From assembly GCA_023957125.1 (NCBI GenBank), contig JAMLHL010000015.1, forward strand, positions 53,442-117,441: a DNA stretch of 64,000 nt. Direction: 5' to 3'. The translations under genes and the position numbers were made by a program. The notes below the pieces were generated by a model, which was not told where the DNA came from, did not search any database, and saw only the letters and a list, made by a program, of their open reading frames with translations. The DNA comes from Chitinophagaceae bacterium (GTDB lineage: Bacteria; Bacteroidota; Bacteroidia; Chitinophagales; Chitinophagaceae). Below, one piece after another: positions 17,370 through 27,218 of this stretch. The stretch's first letter is position 1, and every line of letters starts with the position of its first letter.

Positions 17370-18584
17370 TCAGCTATTGTCGGCCAACAGTCTCTTCACC
17401 CATTGCATCTCCCTGATAATGGAACCGGCAACAGGCAGTTTTTGTTTTTCCGGCAACACTTCCCAGGTATAGGTTTCTGCTTCAAGATGCGATGTAAAAG
17501 GATCCTGCTTGTGAAGCGCCACCACTTTTTCAATATCTTTTTGGGTGGATCTGAGTAAACCCAATTTTTCTTCAAACACCGGAACGTGGAAATGGGCGCG
17601 CCATTCCTTTGCCGAAGACCGATCTGCATCGTTCAGCGCATCGGGCAGGTCGGGATATCTTTTCAGTTGCCCGTTTTGCTGCAACGCCACCACCTGGTGC
17701 AGATAGACCGGTTCGTTGTAGCCCGAAAATGACGTAATAACCGCCTGCCGCTCTACCGGGTTTTCCGGCAGTTCTGCTTTCAATGCCGCGCTGATCTGGA
17801 TCCTGCCTGTGCGGATACCCAGCGATTGCAATTCCCGGATCATAGCGAAATGGTCCTCAAAACCAACAGCAAAATGACATACATCGTAACAAAGTTGTAC
17901 GTGCTGCCGGATATGCAGTTCCGCCGCCCCGGCGCTGCATCCGAAATACTTTGCAATAAAGGGGATTCCCAACGGCAGCAAATATTGTGTGTACCAGTTT
18001 AAGAAATCTTTTCCCTTGCCTAACAATCCGTCCGGCTCAGGTTCAATGTCTATATGGATGAGCTTTCCGGTAGCCTGTTTAACCTGTATCAATTGATCAA
18101 CCACCTGTAGTAAATGCAGGGTAGTCTTTTCGAATACCTCCGGCAACTGTTCCGCAGTATGCCAAAACCTGTATGTCAAAGGAGAAGTTGAGATACCGCC
18201 GTCTGTACCCTCAGGCAATAGTTGCGCAAGGATCTTCGCCAGCCGGATCGTGTATTCCACCCGTTCCGTTTGGGTCCAGTCGGGTGCATGCACCTTGTCT
18301 TTCACCACTGTACGATGAAATCCTCCATAGGGGAATCCGTTTATAATACTTACATAACCGTTGATATCGTTTAGCCATTGCCGGAAGTTTTTCAACGCCG
18401 GCTCCTCCATAAGCACGATGCTTGCCTTACCGGACAACCTGAGCCCTATTCCAAAAGACTGATCCGGGGCCAGTTCTTGTTTTATAACGGGAACATGTTC
18501 CTGCAACTGCGCGAAATGGTCTTCCCAGCTTTCTCCCGCATGAATATTGGTGCAGTAAGTAAGATCACCGTATTTTGTTTTCAT
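17370..18584 (-). CDS. eboE: EboE: xylose-isomerase-like TIM-barrel protein, metabolite traffic
   Basis: A 404-residue protein related to sugar phosphate isomerases/epimerases and annotated in the ebo cluster as EboE. The N-terminus is typical (MKTKYGDLTYCTNIHAGESWEDHF), with LIHIDIEPEPDGLL and LCYDVCHFAVGFED as likely metal-binding barrel motifs. The ebo cluster has been linked to export of a precursor metabolite to the periplasm in cyanobacteria, but the reaction of EboE is not known. It starts 6 nt after eboD. Confidence 0.85.
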   Translation of the reverse strand: MKTKYGDLTYCTNIHAGESWEDHFAQLQEHVPVIKQELAPDQSFGIGLRLSGKASIVLMEEPALKNFRQWLNDINGYVSIINGFPYGGFHRTVVKDKVHAPDWTQTERVEYTIRLAKILAQLLPEGTDGGISTSPLTYRFWHTAEQLPEVFEKTTLHLLQVVDQLIQVKQATGKLIHIDIEPEPDGLLGKGKDFLNWYTQYLLPLGIPFIAKYFGCSAGAAELHIRQHVQLCYDVCHFAVGFEDHFAMIRELQSLGIRTGRIQISAALKAELPENPVERQAVITSFSGYNEPVYLHQVVALQQNGQLKRYPDLPDALNDADRSSAKEWRAHFHVPVFEEKLGLLRSTQKDIEKVVALHKQDPFTSHLEAETYTWEVLPEKQKLPVAGSIIREMQWVKRLLADNS

Positions 18585-18590
18585 GTTTCT

Positions 18591-19733
18591 TTATAACGCT
18601 TTAAGCCATTGACCGGCTCTTTTTAACAGATCAATATCCAGTTCATGCACCTCCACCCCTTTACCGATCGCTTCCAGCAACATTACCGTCAGTTGCCCCC
18701 CCAGGTGTTCCCTGAATTCATTCAAACCTCTCAGCACAGGGCTCTCTTCATTGTGTATCTCCATAAGCGGATGGGCAACCGCAAAGCCAAGCGATTTTAA
18801 CGCTGCAATAATGCGCTTCGCATCTTCTTCTTTAAGCCGTCCCGATAACCAGGAATACGCACTGTCAAGCGCTATGCCCATCGCCACCGCTTCTCCATGC
18901 CGGATGCCAAAATCCGAAAGCTGCTCCACTTTATGCGCGCTCCAGTGACCAAAATCAAGCGGACGGGAAGAACCCAATTCAAAAGGATCGCCGCCTGCAA
19001 TATGCTGTAAATGCAACGCTGCACACCTTTTTATCAGAAACTGCATAGCCTCCATATTTCTACGCGACAGTAAACCGGCATTGTTTTCCAGCCATTCAAA
19101 AAAAGAACGGTCTTTTATCAGCGCCACCTTCACCGCTTCCGCCATACCCGACCGCCATTCTCTGTCGCTTAAAGTAGTAAGAAAAAAATAATCGTTAAAA
19201 ACAGCGGCTGGAGGAACAAAGGTTCCCAGGAAATTTTTCTTCCCCTTATAATTAATGCCGTTCTTTACGCCCACTCCCGAATCATTTTGCGAAAGCACCG
19301 TTGTAGGGATCCTGATATGCTTGATCCCCCGATGGGATACTGCCGAAGCATAGCCCACAAGGTCTAATACCGCGCCTCCTCCAATCCCTACAATATAAGA
19401 ATGGCGGTCTATTCCATAATGATCTACTGCATCCACGATTTCATGAAAATACGCCGTGGTATTTTTTACCTGCTCCCCTCCGGGAACCAACAGCATCTCC
19501 CCGATGGGCGTGTACCCCGGCATACCGGCGAAATAATCCCGGATCTGTATTTGCAGATCCGGATGACTATCCGCTACTCCCCGGTCCACTACAAAAAATA
19601 TCTTTTTTAGTGTACCCGATGCCGTTACATTCAAGAAATCTCTGAAGAGCGGATTTCCGGGCGAAAATAAATGGTTAGTAAAAAAAACCCTGTATCTGAA
19701 TTGAATCTCAAATGATTGTTCTATATAATCCAT
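18591..19733 (-). CDS. eboD: EboD: 3-dehydroquinate-synthase-like enzyme
   Basis: A 380-residue member of the dehydroquinate/sedoheptulose-7-phosphate cyclase superfamily. NAD-binding and metal-binding motifs are present: GGGAVLDLVGYASAVSHRG, IPTTVLSQNDSGVGVKNGIN, DFGHWSAHKVEQL and RHGEAVAMGIALDS. It groups by context with EboD rather than the shikimate-pathway AroB. The frame is open to 19874, but the ATG at 19733 (MDYIEQSFEIQF) fits the family and avoids a Cys-rich artefact upstream. The gap to eboC is 73 nt. Confidence 0.87.
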   Translation of the reverse strand: MDYIEQSFEIQFRYRVFFTNHLFSPGNPLFRDFLNVTASGTLKKIFFVVDRGVADSHPDLQIQIRDYFAGMPGYTPIGEMLLVPGGEQVKNTTAYFHEIVDAVDHYGIDRHSYIVGIGGGAVLDLVGYASAVSHRGIKHIRIPTTVLSQNDSGVGVKNGINYKGKKNFLGTFVPPAAVFNDYFFLTTLSDREWRSGMAEAVKVALIKDRSFFEWLENNAGLLSRRNMEAMQFLIKRCAALHLQHIAGGDPFELGSSRPLDFGHWSAHKVEQLSDFGIRHGEAVAMGIALDSAYSWLSGRLKEEDAKRIIAALKSLGFAVAHPLMEIHNEESPVLRGLNEFREHLGGQLTVMLLEAIGKGVEVHELDIDLLKRAGQWLKAL

Positions 19734-19806
19734 CTCAATGTTAACTAAAGTAGTACGGGAACCGGATTTGAAACTATAAAAATACGCCTTTAATGCTTTA
19801 TAGCCA

Positions 19807-20718
19807 TCAGGTAACGGCAAATAGTTTAGCCAGGAAAAGAGACACAGGCAGCAGCAACAGGATCGCCAGGGCAAAGCCGGTCATACCGAAGGCCGCTGCC
19901 CAGGCCGCATTCATTACGATCAACGCGATCACACCCCACTTTACCGCTTTCCCGATCAAAGTTCCATCGGGCGTTCGGATCGCGCTGAACAAAGGAGGGA
20001 AAACCATAATGGCAAATAAAGCAACAAAAATCGCGGTATATACTGCGTTGTGATTCAGCAAGCCTATGATGAAGATATTCAGCATCACCAACAGATACAG
20101 CAAAGCAGCGCCATATAAAATATTCTTTTTCCCGCCATGCACTTCTCCCCTGCTGATCATGGTAATAGCTGCTATGTACAATACCGGCACCACCGCGAGA
20201 TAGTAATATCGGGAAACGGCAGCAGGCAGGATGCTCATACCTAATAACAAATTCAGTCCCCGGCAGAGTCCCATATTAACAGGCCCCAGCCAGTTGTGGT
20301 GCTTCAGCCATTTATCATATACTACGGCGCAAACAGCAATGGCCGCCGCCAGGGAGGCAGAAATAGAAAACCATCCGGAAGCATGTACTCCCGCTGCTGC
20401 ACTAATGCCCAGTACAAGTAAAGCAAGGCCTAACCAGCCAGCCGTCTGTTTTGTAATCAAACCGCTTGGAATAGCACGTTCGGGCCGTTCTACCCGGTCC
20501 AGTTCTGCATCAAAGACATCGTTTAACACCACGCCCCCGCCATACAAACCAGAGGTAGCAATTATTAACAGCACCACACCCTGCCAGTTCAACAACCCGG
20601 CTTCGCCCGATACAAAAGCGGCAACAGCCACACCGGCCAGGATATCAGAAACAGCGGTAATTATATTCGCAGGCCGCGTCAGGCGCAGCAGTCCGATTGC
20701 TCTGTTCACCCGGGGCAT
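19807..20718 (-). CDS. eboC: EboC: UbiA-family prenyltransferase
   Basis: A 303-residue polytopic membrane protein with about eight helices and the UbiA first Asp-rich motif NDVFDAELDRVERPERAIPSG. The second motif is less clear, as in other EboC proteins. UbiA enzymes attach polyprenyl chains to aromatic or other acceptors; the EboC acceptor is unknown. The ATG at 20718 (MPRVNRAIGLLRLTRPAN) lies 1 nt after the eboB stop, which supports it over the upstream in-frame start at 20808. Confidence 0.86.
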   Translation of the reverse strand: MPRVNRAIGLLRLTRPANIITAVSDILAGVAVAAFVSGEAGLLNWQGVVLLIIATSGLYGGGVVLNDVFDAELDRVERPERAIPSGLITKQTAGWLGLALLVLGISAAAGVHASGWFSISASLAAAIAVCAVVYDKWLKHHNWLGPVNMGLCRGLNLLLGMSILPAAVSRYYYLAVVPVLYIAAITMISRGEVHGGKKNILYGAALLYLLVMLNIFIIGLLNHNAVYTAIFVALFAIMVFPPLFSAIRTPDGTLIGKAVKWGVIALIVMNAAWAAAFGMTGFALAILLLLPVSLFLAKLFAVT

Positions 20719-20719
20719 T

Positions 20720-21706
20720 TTATCGTATGATGATAGAACTCTTGTCGGTCCGGGGTTGCTGTCCTCCCCTAAGCACGGTGTTTTTGCCAAACTTAAGGTT
20801 CTGATCAATATTTTTTACGCCGGTAAAATCAGCTTCGTCAATCTGGCCGCTTTGTGCAAAAGCATCCATCGCATTCTGATAGGTTACTTTCCGGATGTCT
20901 TCTTCACGGATACCCATATCCTTCATCAGGGCCGCCGTCTTAGGCACTGCCAGCGGATCACTGATCCCCCAGTCTGCCGCGGAGTTGATCATGATCCGCT
21001 CTGTTCCTACCTGTTTCACTATATCGGCCATCCGCTCATTCCCCATTTTGGTAAAGGGGTAAATGGTAAAGCCGGCCCAGAAACCCCTGTCAAGCACTTC
21101 TTTCATCGTTTCTTCATTGTTGTGATCCACGATCACCATCCCTGGGTCAAGCCCATGTTCAACAGCGATATCCATACTTCTTGTGGTTCCTCTTTTTTTG
21201 TCGCGGTGCGGCGTATGGATCTGCACGGGTAACCCGGCTTCCTTCGCTAATTCCAGTTGCAAACGATAATACTTTTCTTCAGCGGGCGTTTGATCGTCAA
21301 AACCAATTTCTCCCACGCCCACCACGCCTTCTTTGTACACGAACAACGGGAGAAGTTCCATCACCTGCTCTGCCAGCGGTTCGTTATTGGCTTCACGTGA
21401 GTTTAACCCAATGGTACAATAATGTTTGATACCAAACTGCGAAGCGCGAAAACGTTCCCAACCTATCAGGCTGCTGTAATAATCGCGAAAGGTATCAATC
21501 CCTGTACGCGGTTGGCCTACCCAAAAAGCAGGTTCAATGACAGCAACAATACCGGCGTCCACCATCGCTTCATAATCATCTGTTGTACGGGAAACCATGT
21601 GGATATGCGGATCGAAGAATTGCATTCCTTTGATCCTTTCCAGGTATGATTTGTCTCTAATACCTGGCTGAAGGTCTTTCTCTGTAATGTTATTACTGCA
21701 ACACAT
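20720..21706 (-). CDS. eboB: EboB: TatD-like metal-dependent hydrolase
   Basis: A 328-residue amidohydrolase-superfamily protein. Metal ligands are visible in FFDPHIHM (HxH), VVGVGEIGFDDQT, VQIHTPHRD, VIVDHNNEET and INSAADWG. The conserved start SRTTDDYEAMVDAGIVAVIEPAFW is typical of EboB. It overlaps the end of eboA by 14 nt, which suggests translational coupling. A shorter start at 21625 (MQFFDPHIHM) is possible. The substrate is unknown. Confidence 0.85.
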   Translation of the reverse strand: MCCSNNITEKDLQPGIRDKSYLERIKGMQFFDPHIHMVSRTTDDYEAMVDAGIVAVIEPAFWVGQPRTGIDTFRDYYSSLIGWERFRASQFGIKHYCTIGLNSREANNEPLAEQVMELLPLFVYKEGVVGVGEIGFDDQTPAEEKYYRLQLELAKEAGLPVQIHTPHRDKKRGTTRSMDIAVEHGLDPGMVIVDHNNEETMKEVLDRGFWAGFTIYPFTKMGNERMADIVKQVGTERIMINSAADWGISDPLAVPKTAALMKDMGIREEDIRKVTYQNAMDAFAQSGQIDEADFTGVKNIDQNLKFGKNTVLRGGQQPRTDKSSIIIR

Positions 21707-22583
21707 AATTTTTCATTTTTTCAGCCAGCGCTTTCCAGCTCAATTGTCCGGAAGCAATAGCCGATTTCATATTCGGGTTTTTATTCAATAATTCCTGTGC
21801 GGGTGCATAAGCGCTATCCCTGCATGCCAGCGCCGCGGCTTCCCTGTTGTAGGCATGCCCGGAAGCTGCCAGTTTTTCAATATCGGGGAAAATTCCGGTG
21901 TTGATAAATTTTCCCACGCAACGCCAAACCAGCGGATTTAAAAAGCGGCCGGCAGCCCATCGCTCATGGGCATAATCCGACAGGGTTTTTGCCAGGTCGG
22001 CATTTGCGCGCTCATCTATTCCAATGATCTCATCCAGCGGGTTATCGGTGAAGATGGCTTTCAGCACCATTTGATTCCAGGCCGGTTCATCGAGGTATGC
22101 CGCCGGGTAAGGATTATTGCACGCTACCGCGTTTAAGGCAGCACCGATGCTGCTGCGGATCCCTTCGGCACAACGCTTTGTCCAGCGTTCGGGATAGTGC
22201 AATACGGATAATGCGGAATATAAGGCCACCAATTCGTTCACCTCCGCCGATAAAAATAGATTTTCAATCGTCTGAAAATATTTTTCTTCATCCTTGTGAT
22301 GCAGACTGGACACCAACCATATCCTGGATAAGCGGTCCACTGTCCAGGAAGTAATATCCAAACCCGCTCCGGCTTCTCTGATCGCTGCGTTCTGCTCATC
22401 AGTTACCCGGAGAATATTTTTCCCTGTTTTCCTGGGAACGGACACAAAAGCGATATTAAACTGGCGGATATCTCCCACGGGCGCAATTTTTTCATTCATC
22501 CATTGCCATAAACCCGCGTTCAGATTTTGTTGGATCACGTCCGAAATCAACGTTCTTAATACTTCAGCCTGGTACGTTAACAT
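21693..22583 (-). CDS. eboA: EboA-domain protein, first gene of the ebo operon
   Basis: A 296-residue soluble, mostly helical protein matching EboA (HHKDEEKYFQTIENLFLSAEVNELVALYSAL, YAHERWAAGRFLNPLVWRCV). No catalytic motif is recognisable. It heads six consecutive minus-strand genes eboA-B-C-D-E-F with mainly short gaps. The upstream strand has TAAAATTTG 9 nt before the ATG, one base longer than the Bacteroidota -7 consensus, so this promoter is only tentative. Confidence 0.83.
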   Translation of the reverse strand: MLTYQAEVLRTLISDVIQQNLNAGLWQWMNEKIAPVGDIRQFNIAFVSVPRKTGKNILRVTDEQNAAIREAGAGLDITSWTVDRLSRIWLVSSLHHKDEEKYFQTIENLFLSAEVNELVALYSALSVLHYPERWTKRCAEGIRSSIGAALNAVACNNPYPAAYLDEPAWNQMVLKAIFTDNPLDEIIGIDERANADLAKTLSDYAHERWAAGRFLNPLVWRCVGKFINTGIFPDIEKLAASGHAYNREAAALACRDSAYAPAQELLNKNPNMKSAIASGQLSWKALAEKMKNYVLQ

Positions 22584-22803
22584 AATACAAATTTTAGCCT
22601 TTCACCCGAAAAGCTGCCTGAAATAATTACACCGTAAAGCTAAGCCAAAAATCACTATCCCGGAGCGCGTTTCAATTTTCTGCAGGGTCGCCGGCAGGTC
22701 CCGCAAGCACCGAAATACAATTTGTACCGGAATATTTCAACCCGGAATATATAATTATCGTAAATTTACAACCGGAACTCCTGAACCAACCCAAACTCGA
22801 ATT

Positions 22804-23181
22804 ATGCTGTTAACTATTCTCAATATTATCTTTTGCATCGCCTTTCTTTGGTTTACCTGGGTAAATATAAATGATGCTGATGCCTGGCTTTGGGTCAGCA
22901 TCTACCTGATTGCCGCCGTTTTGTGCGGTTTGGCAGCTTTCAAATTTTATTACCCAATGATATACCTTCCGGTTATTGCTTTTTACCTTTTATATGCCAT
23001 CATCCTGTTTTTTGTGAAAGATGGTGTACTCGACTGGATCACCAAATATAAAGGAGAGAATATTGCCGCTACCATGCAGGCTACAAAACCTTATATTGAA
23101 AAAACAAGAGAATTTTTTGGACTACTGATCGTCACAGGGGCGTTGCTGATCAACCTTTTTGCGGGGTATGCCCTGCATTGA
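22804..23181 (+). CDS. TMEM220-family membrane protein
   Basis: A 125-residue protein with four hydrophobic helices. The family features are WFTWVNINDADAWLWVSIY and a C-terminal region KYKGENIAATMQATKPYIEKTREFFGLLI. The function of this family is unknown in bacteria and eukaryotes. It is divergent from eboA and followed 48 nt later by the Dabb gene. Confidence 0.82.
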   Translation: MLLTILNIIFCIAFLWFTWVNINDADAWLWVSIYLIAAVLCGLAAFKFYYPMIYLPVIAFYLLYAIILFFVKDGVLDWITKYKGENIAATMQATKPYIEKTREFFGLLIVTGALLINLFAGYALH

Positions 23182-23229
23182 TTTTTAAAATTTTTACATT
23201 ACCTGCTCACCCGTTTCAAATTTGTCCGC

Positions 23230-23526
23230 ATGATCCGTCATACCGTTTCGTTTAGCTTAAAGCATCCTAAAGGGTCTCCCGAAGAAGAGGAATTCCTGAA
23301 TGCTACTTTGATCCTCAAAGACATTCCGGGGGTACAACATTTTGAACGGTTGATCCAGACCAGTAAGAAAAATAAATATCATTACGGCTTATCCATGGAA
23401 TTTTCTGACCGGAAAGCCTACGACCACTACAACAGCCACCCCATTCATACCACCTTTCTCCAACGGTATTGGATACCCTGGGTAGCGGATTTCCTAGAAA
23501 CAGACTATGAACCTTTTCATCAGTAG
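23230..23526 (+). CDS. Dabb (stress-responsive alpha-beta barrel) protein
   Basis: A 98-residue ferredoxin-fold protein with the Dabb signature: MIRHTVSFSLKH at the start, LILKDIPGVQHFERL, YGLSMEFSDRKAYDHYNSHPIHTTFLQRYWIP. Dabb proteins form dimeric barrels and include a few enzymes (for example olivetolic acid cyclase), but most bacterial members are uncharacterised. It is co-directional with the TMEM220 gene. Confidence 0.85.
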   Translation: MIRHTVSFSLKHPKGSPEEEEFLNATLILKDIPGVQHFERLIQTSKKNKYHYGLSMEFSDRKAYDHYNSHPIHTTFLQRYWIPWVADFLETDYEPFHQ

Positions 23527-23535
23527 GTTGATTTT

Positions 23536-23576
23536 CCTGTTACCTTTTTTCCCCAGGTAACAAAGGCTTATTTTTT
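23536..23576 (+). terminator. Hairpin between convergent genes, probable terminator
   Basis: TGTTACC (23538-23544) pairs with GGTAACA (23556-23562) over an 11-nt loop. The stem is followed by AAGGCTTATTTTTT, giving a T-run at about 23571-23576. It lies 12 nt past the Dabb stop, before the convergent restriction-enzyme remnant. Confidence 0.5.
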
Positions 23577-23960
23577 ACAGCGCTGCTCCCCGCGCAAACG
23601 CTCACCCTTTTTCACCAACTCCCAGAAACCCGTGGCATCCTTCGGGTAGGGAATTTGAAGTTTGTCTTGCAATGGCGCTCTCAGATCAGGCGATTGTAAT
23701 ACAGCAATGATGTAATTAAATATATCAGCCGGGGCAAAACTGACTTTGAATTCGGGACGGACTTCTTCACTGTTCATAAAACAGACCTCGCCTTCCCTTT
23801 CTTTTTCCGGAACAAAACCGATACTCAGGCCGGAAGCAATTTTCTGAATGACCGAACGGTCTATTTCGTTCACCATTTGCGCCGGATCGTTTCCCTCCAA
23901 CACCCCTTGCACCAATGATCCGGAGATTACAAAACTGTCATCCTGCTCTCCTTTCATCAT
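23568..23960 (-). pseudogene. C-terminal remnant of a type ISP-like restriction-modification enzyme
   Basis: A 130-residue frame whose sequence resembles only the last part of type ISP / N6-adenine methylase restriction enzymes: a block like VIQKIASGLSIGFVPEKE, then FAPADIFNYIIAVLQSPDLR, then IPYPKDATGFWELVKKGERLR. In full enzymes these belong to the C-terminal specificity region of proteins around 1000 residues or more. The segment here also lacks a few residues between the helix and the PYPKD motif. No methylase or helicase part lies nearby; the MFS gene ends 9 nt upstream. It is probably a relic, though a free-standing use cannot be excluded. Confidence 0.55.
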
Positions 23961-23969
23961 ACTGCAAAA

Positions 23970-25190
23970 TTACACTTTTTGCTGTTTCAGATTGGGAAGA
24001 AAGACGGTGAGTAAACCAATGAGAGGTAAAAAGGAGCATACTTTATAAACATACTCAATACTGGTATGGTCGGCTAATTCGCCCAGGAGCGCCGACCCCA
24101 CGCCTCCCATGCCGAAGGCAAAACCATAAAACAAGCCGGAAACCATACCTACATTACCCGGTAACAATTCCTGCGCATACACCAGGATAGTGGGAAAAGC
24201 AGAGGAAAGTATCAGTCCGATAATAAAAATCAAAATACCGGTCCACATCAGATTGGCATACGGGAGGATCAGCGAAAACGGAGCCACTCCCAAAATGGAA
24301 GCCCAGATAACGTATTTTCTGCCAATACGATCTCCCAGAGGACCTCCGAACAGGGTTCCAAGCGCTACTGAAAATAAGAATATGAACAGATACAGTTGTG
24401 ATTGCTGAACACTTACACCAAATTTATCCATCACATAAAAAGTGAAGTAGGAGCTGATCCCCGCCATATAAAAAAATTTCGAAAAGATCAACAACAAAAG
24501 AACGACGATGGACAATACTATTTTCGATTTTGAAAGATGTTGCTGGATAATTTCTCTCTTCGTTCTCTTATAAATATTGAGATAATTAGCGCTGTACCAG
24601 AGTCCCACCCGCCATAAAACCACGATCGCAAGCAGGGCAATAAGAGAAAGCCAGGAAATACTGTGCCTGCCAAAAGGGAGGATAACAAAAGCCGCGATCA
24701 GGGGTCCTAAAGCGGAACCTCCATTCCCCCCTACCTGGAAAATAGACTGCGCCAAACCCCGGCGCGGGCCGGCAGCCATATAAGCCACTTTGGATGCTTC
24801 CGGGTGAAAGACAGATGAACCCACACCAATCAGCCCAACGGAGACCAGCACCCAGGGAAAGCTTCCTACAAAAGCCAGTAATATCAACCCGATAAAGCTG
24901 AAACTCATTCCTATAGCCAGGGAAAAAGCCTGTGGTTTTTTATCGGTGTACATCCCCACCAGCGGTTGGAAAAAAGAAGCCGCAAGTTGAAACGTAAGCG
25001 TAATTAAACCGATCTGCACAAAACTCAACGAAAAATCTTCCTTCAATTGCGGATATATGGAAGGGATAATAGATTGTATCGTATCATTCAACAGGTGAGA
25101 AAAACTGATTGCAAAAAGAATTGAAAAAACCGTGTTCTGGGTTGTCTTCTCCATCCTGAGCGCCACTTCTCCCGCTTTATTGTGTTCCAT
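23970..25190 (-). CDS. MFS efflux transporter, fosmidomycin-resistance (Fsr) type
   Basis: A 406-residue twelve-helix major facilitator. The N-terminal half has the Fsr signature FSHLLNDTIQSIIPSIYPQLKEDF, and motifs VGMYTDKKPQ, GSSVFHPEASKVAY and FQVGGNGGSALGP. Fsr exports fosmidomycin in E. coli; many relatives export other small molecules. The start could also be the Met at 25154 (MEKTTQNTVFS), which is closer to the first helix. It is divergent from aspS. Confidence 0.83.
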   Translation of the reverse strand: MEHNKAGEVALRMEKTTQNTVFSILFAISFSHLLNDTIQSIIPSIYPQLKEDFSLSFVQIGLITLTFQLAASFFQPLVGMYTDKKPQAFSLAIGMSFSFIGLILLAFVGSFPWVLVSVGLIGVGSSVFHPEASKVAYMAAGPRRGLAQSIFQVGGNGGSALGPLIAAFVILPFGRHSISWLSLIALLAIVVLWRVGLWYSANYLNIYKRTKREIIQQHLSKSKIVLSIVVLLLLIFSKFFYMAGISSYFTFYVMDKFGVSVQQSQLYLFIFLFSVALGTLFGGPLGDRIGRKYVIWASILGVAPFSLILPYANLMWTGILIFIIGLILSSAFPTILVYAQELLPGNVGMVSGLFYGFAFGMGGVGSALLGELADHTSIEYVYKVCSFLPLIGLLTVFLPNLKQQKV

Positions 25191-25337
25191 TTATATGTAT
25201 TTGATCTTTGCATTTCTTCCGGACAGAAACATGCTCCTTTCATTTTGCGTGTAGGAAAAAAAGGATCGCTTCCTGAAAGCCGGTGTCTTTGCGGCTGCAA
25301 AATTAGTTATTCGCCGTTAAATCCTGCCCAAATCATT

Positions 25338-25345
25338 TACCTTTG
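25338..25345 (+). promoter_or_regulatory. Bacteroidota -7 box upstream of aspS
   Basis: TACCTTTG matches the Bacteroidota consensus TAnnTTTG exactly, 21 nt before the chosen aspS ATG. That predicts a leader of about 15 nt. The -33 element is not clear. Confidence 0.55.
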
Positions 25346-25366
25346 CAGGCCTCAAAAAATTTATGT

Positions 25367-27196
25367 ATGTACAGAACGCATACCTGCGGAGTTTTACGGA
25401 TACAGGATGTGCAAACAGAAGTAACCCTGGCAGGATGGGTACAAACCATCCGGAAGTTTGGCGCCATTACTTTTGTTGATCTGCGCGACCGTTATGGGAT
25501 AACACAACTCTTGTTTGGAGAAGAACTGAACCACCGGCTGGAGCAACAGCCGCTGGGAAGAGAATTTGTGGTACAGATAAGGGGCACCGTATTGGAACGT
25601 AGTAATAAGAACCCCAATATACCGACCGGAGAAATAGAAATACAAGTACTCAACTATACCGTACTCAACTCCTCGGCCGTTCCTCCTTTCACCATCCAGG
25701 ATGATACGGACGGGGGCGATGACCTGCGGATGAAGTATCGTTATCTCGACCTGCGGCGCAATATGGTAAAACATAATCTTGAACTGCGCTATGCGGTCAA
25801 CCGTTCAGCCCGGAACTACCTCCATGAAAACGGATTCATGGATATAGAAACCCCCTTCCTGATCAAATCCACTCCCGAAGGAGCACGGGATTTTGTTGTT
25901 CCTTCGAGGATGAATGCCGGGCAATTCTACGCCTTACCTCAAAGTCCGCAAACCTTTAAGCAGTTATTGATGGTAAGCGGTTACGACCGGTATTACCAGA
26001 TCGTGAAATGCTTCAGAGATGAGGATTTACGTGCCGACCGCCAGCCCGAGTTTACCCAGATAGACTGTGAAATGAGTTTTGTGGAACAGGAAGATATACT
26101 CCGGATGTTTGAAGGACTGATCCGCCGTATATTTAAAGATGTAAAAGCGATTGATTATACCGATCCGGTTGAAAAGATAAGCTGGGAAAACGCCATGTGG
26201 CGTTATGGCAACGACAAGCCTGATATTCGGTTTGGTATGCCGGTGGTCAATTACAAATTCCCCCCGCATGTTTTTCCGGCGAAGCAGGGGGCACTCTCCC
26301 ATGGACTGCCCGGAGGGTTTAAAGTATTTGAGGAGGCAGAAACCGTGGTAGCCATCTCCGTTCCGCGATGCAGTGACTACAGCCGCAAACAAACGGACGA
26401 ACTAACGGAATGGGTTAAACGACCACAGATCGGGATGAGCGGCCTCGCCTTTATCAAATGCAATCCGGACGGGACATTCAAAAGCAGTTTCGACAAATTT
26501 TACAGCGAAACCCAATTAAAAGATCTGGCCACTGCCGCAGAAGCTAAAGCCGGCGACCTGATCCTGATCCTTGCCGGCAGGGAAGAAAGAACCCGCAAAG
26601 CCATCAGCGAACTAAGGCTGGAAATGGGAAAACGTTTGGGCTTGAGAAAAGAGTATGAATTTAAGTTATTGTGGGTAGTGGATTTCCCGCTATTTGAATA
26701 TGACCCGGGAGAAAACCGTTGGATAGCCAGGCACCATCCCTTCACCTCGCCCAAGCCATCCGATATCAGCATCATGATTAATAACAGTCCTGTAATTGAT
26801 CATCCTGAAAAATACCTGGAACACCCTTATGCTAATATTAAAGCCAATGCCTATGATATGGTGCTGAACGGTAATGAAATTGGCGGAGGTTCTATCCGCA
26901 TCTTCCAACGCGGGCTCCAGGAAAAAATGTTCGCGGCGCTGGGGATGAGCAGGGAAGAAGCGCTGCATAAGTTTGGTTTTTTGTTGGGCGCTTTTGAATA
27001 CGGCGCGCCGCCACACGGAGGGATCGCCTTTGGTTTCGACCGCCTGTGCGCTATCCTGGGGGGCAGTGAAAGCATCCGCGATTTTATCGCTTTCCCCAAA
27101 AACAACAGTGGCAGAGATGTGATGTTGGATGCTCCTGCTACTATTGATGATCAACAATTAGAAGAATTACATATCAGGATAAACCTTCCGGGGTAA
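25367..27196 (+). CDS. aspS: Aspartate--tRNA ligase
   Basis: A 609-residue class II aminoacyl-tRNA synthetase charging tRNA-Asp. It has the N-terminal OB-fold anticodon-binding domain ([26 protein letters not shown]), class II motif 2 ([20 protein letters not shown]), the bacterial GAD insertion (about residues 285-420), and motif 3 ([17 protein letters not shown]). The length is typical for bacterial AspRS. The ATG at 25367 (MYRTHTCG) is preferred over 25343 because of the -7 box at 25338-25345. Confidence 0.95.
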   Translation: MYRTHTCGVLRIQDVQTEVTLAGWVQTIRKFGAITFVDLRDRYGITQLLFGEELNHRLEQQPLGREFVVQIRGTVLERSNKNPNIPTGEIEIQVLNYTVLNSSAVPPFTIQDDTDGGDDLRMKYRYLDLRRNMVKHNLELRYAVNRSARNYLHENGFMDIETPFLIKSTPEGARDFVVPSRMNAGQFYALPQSPQTFKQLLMVSGYDRYYQIVKCFRDEDLRADRQPEFTQIDCEMSFVEQEDILRMFEGLIRRIFKDVKAIDYTDPVEKISWENAMWRYGNDKPDIRFGMPVVNYKFPPHVFPAKQGALSHGLPGGFKVFEEAETVVAISVPRCSDYSRKQTDELTEWVKRPQIGMSGLAFIKCNPDGTFKSSFDKFYSETQLKDLATAAEAKAGDLILILAGREERTRKAISELRLEMGKRLGLRKEYEFKLLWVVDFPLFEYDPGENRWIARHHPFTSPKPSDISIMINNSPVIDHPEKYLEHPYANIKANAYDMVLNGNEIGGGSIRIFQRGLQEKMFAALGMSREEALHKFGFLLGAFEYGAPPHGGIAFGFDRLCAILGGSESIRDFIAFPKNNSGRDVMLDAPATIDDQQLEELHIRINLPG

Positions 27197-27218
27197 ACGA
27201 AAATCTAAAAATGCAAAT

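Noticed and set aside
18591..19733. Shikimate-pathway aroB
   Set aside because: The superfamily fits, but the gene lies inside a complete ebo cluster, so EboD is the better call.
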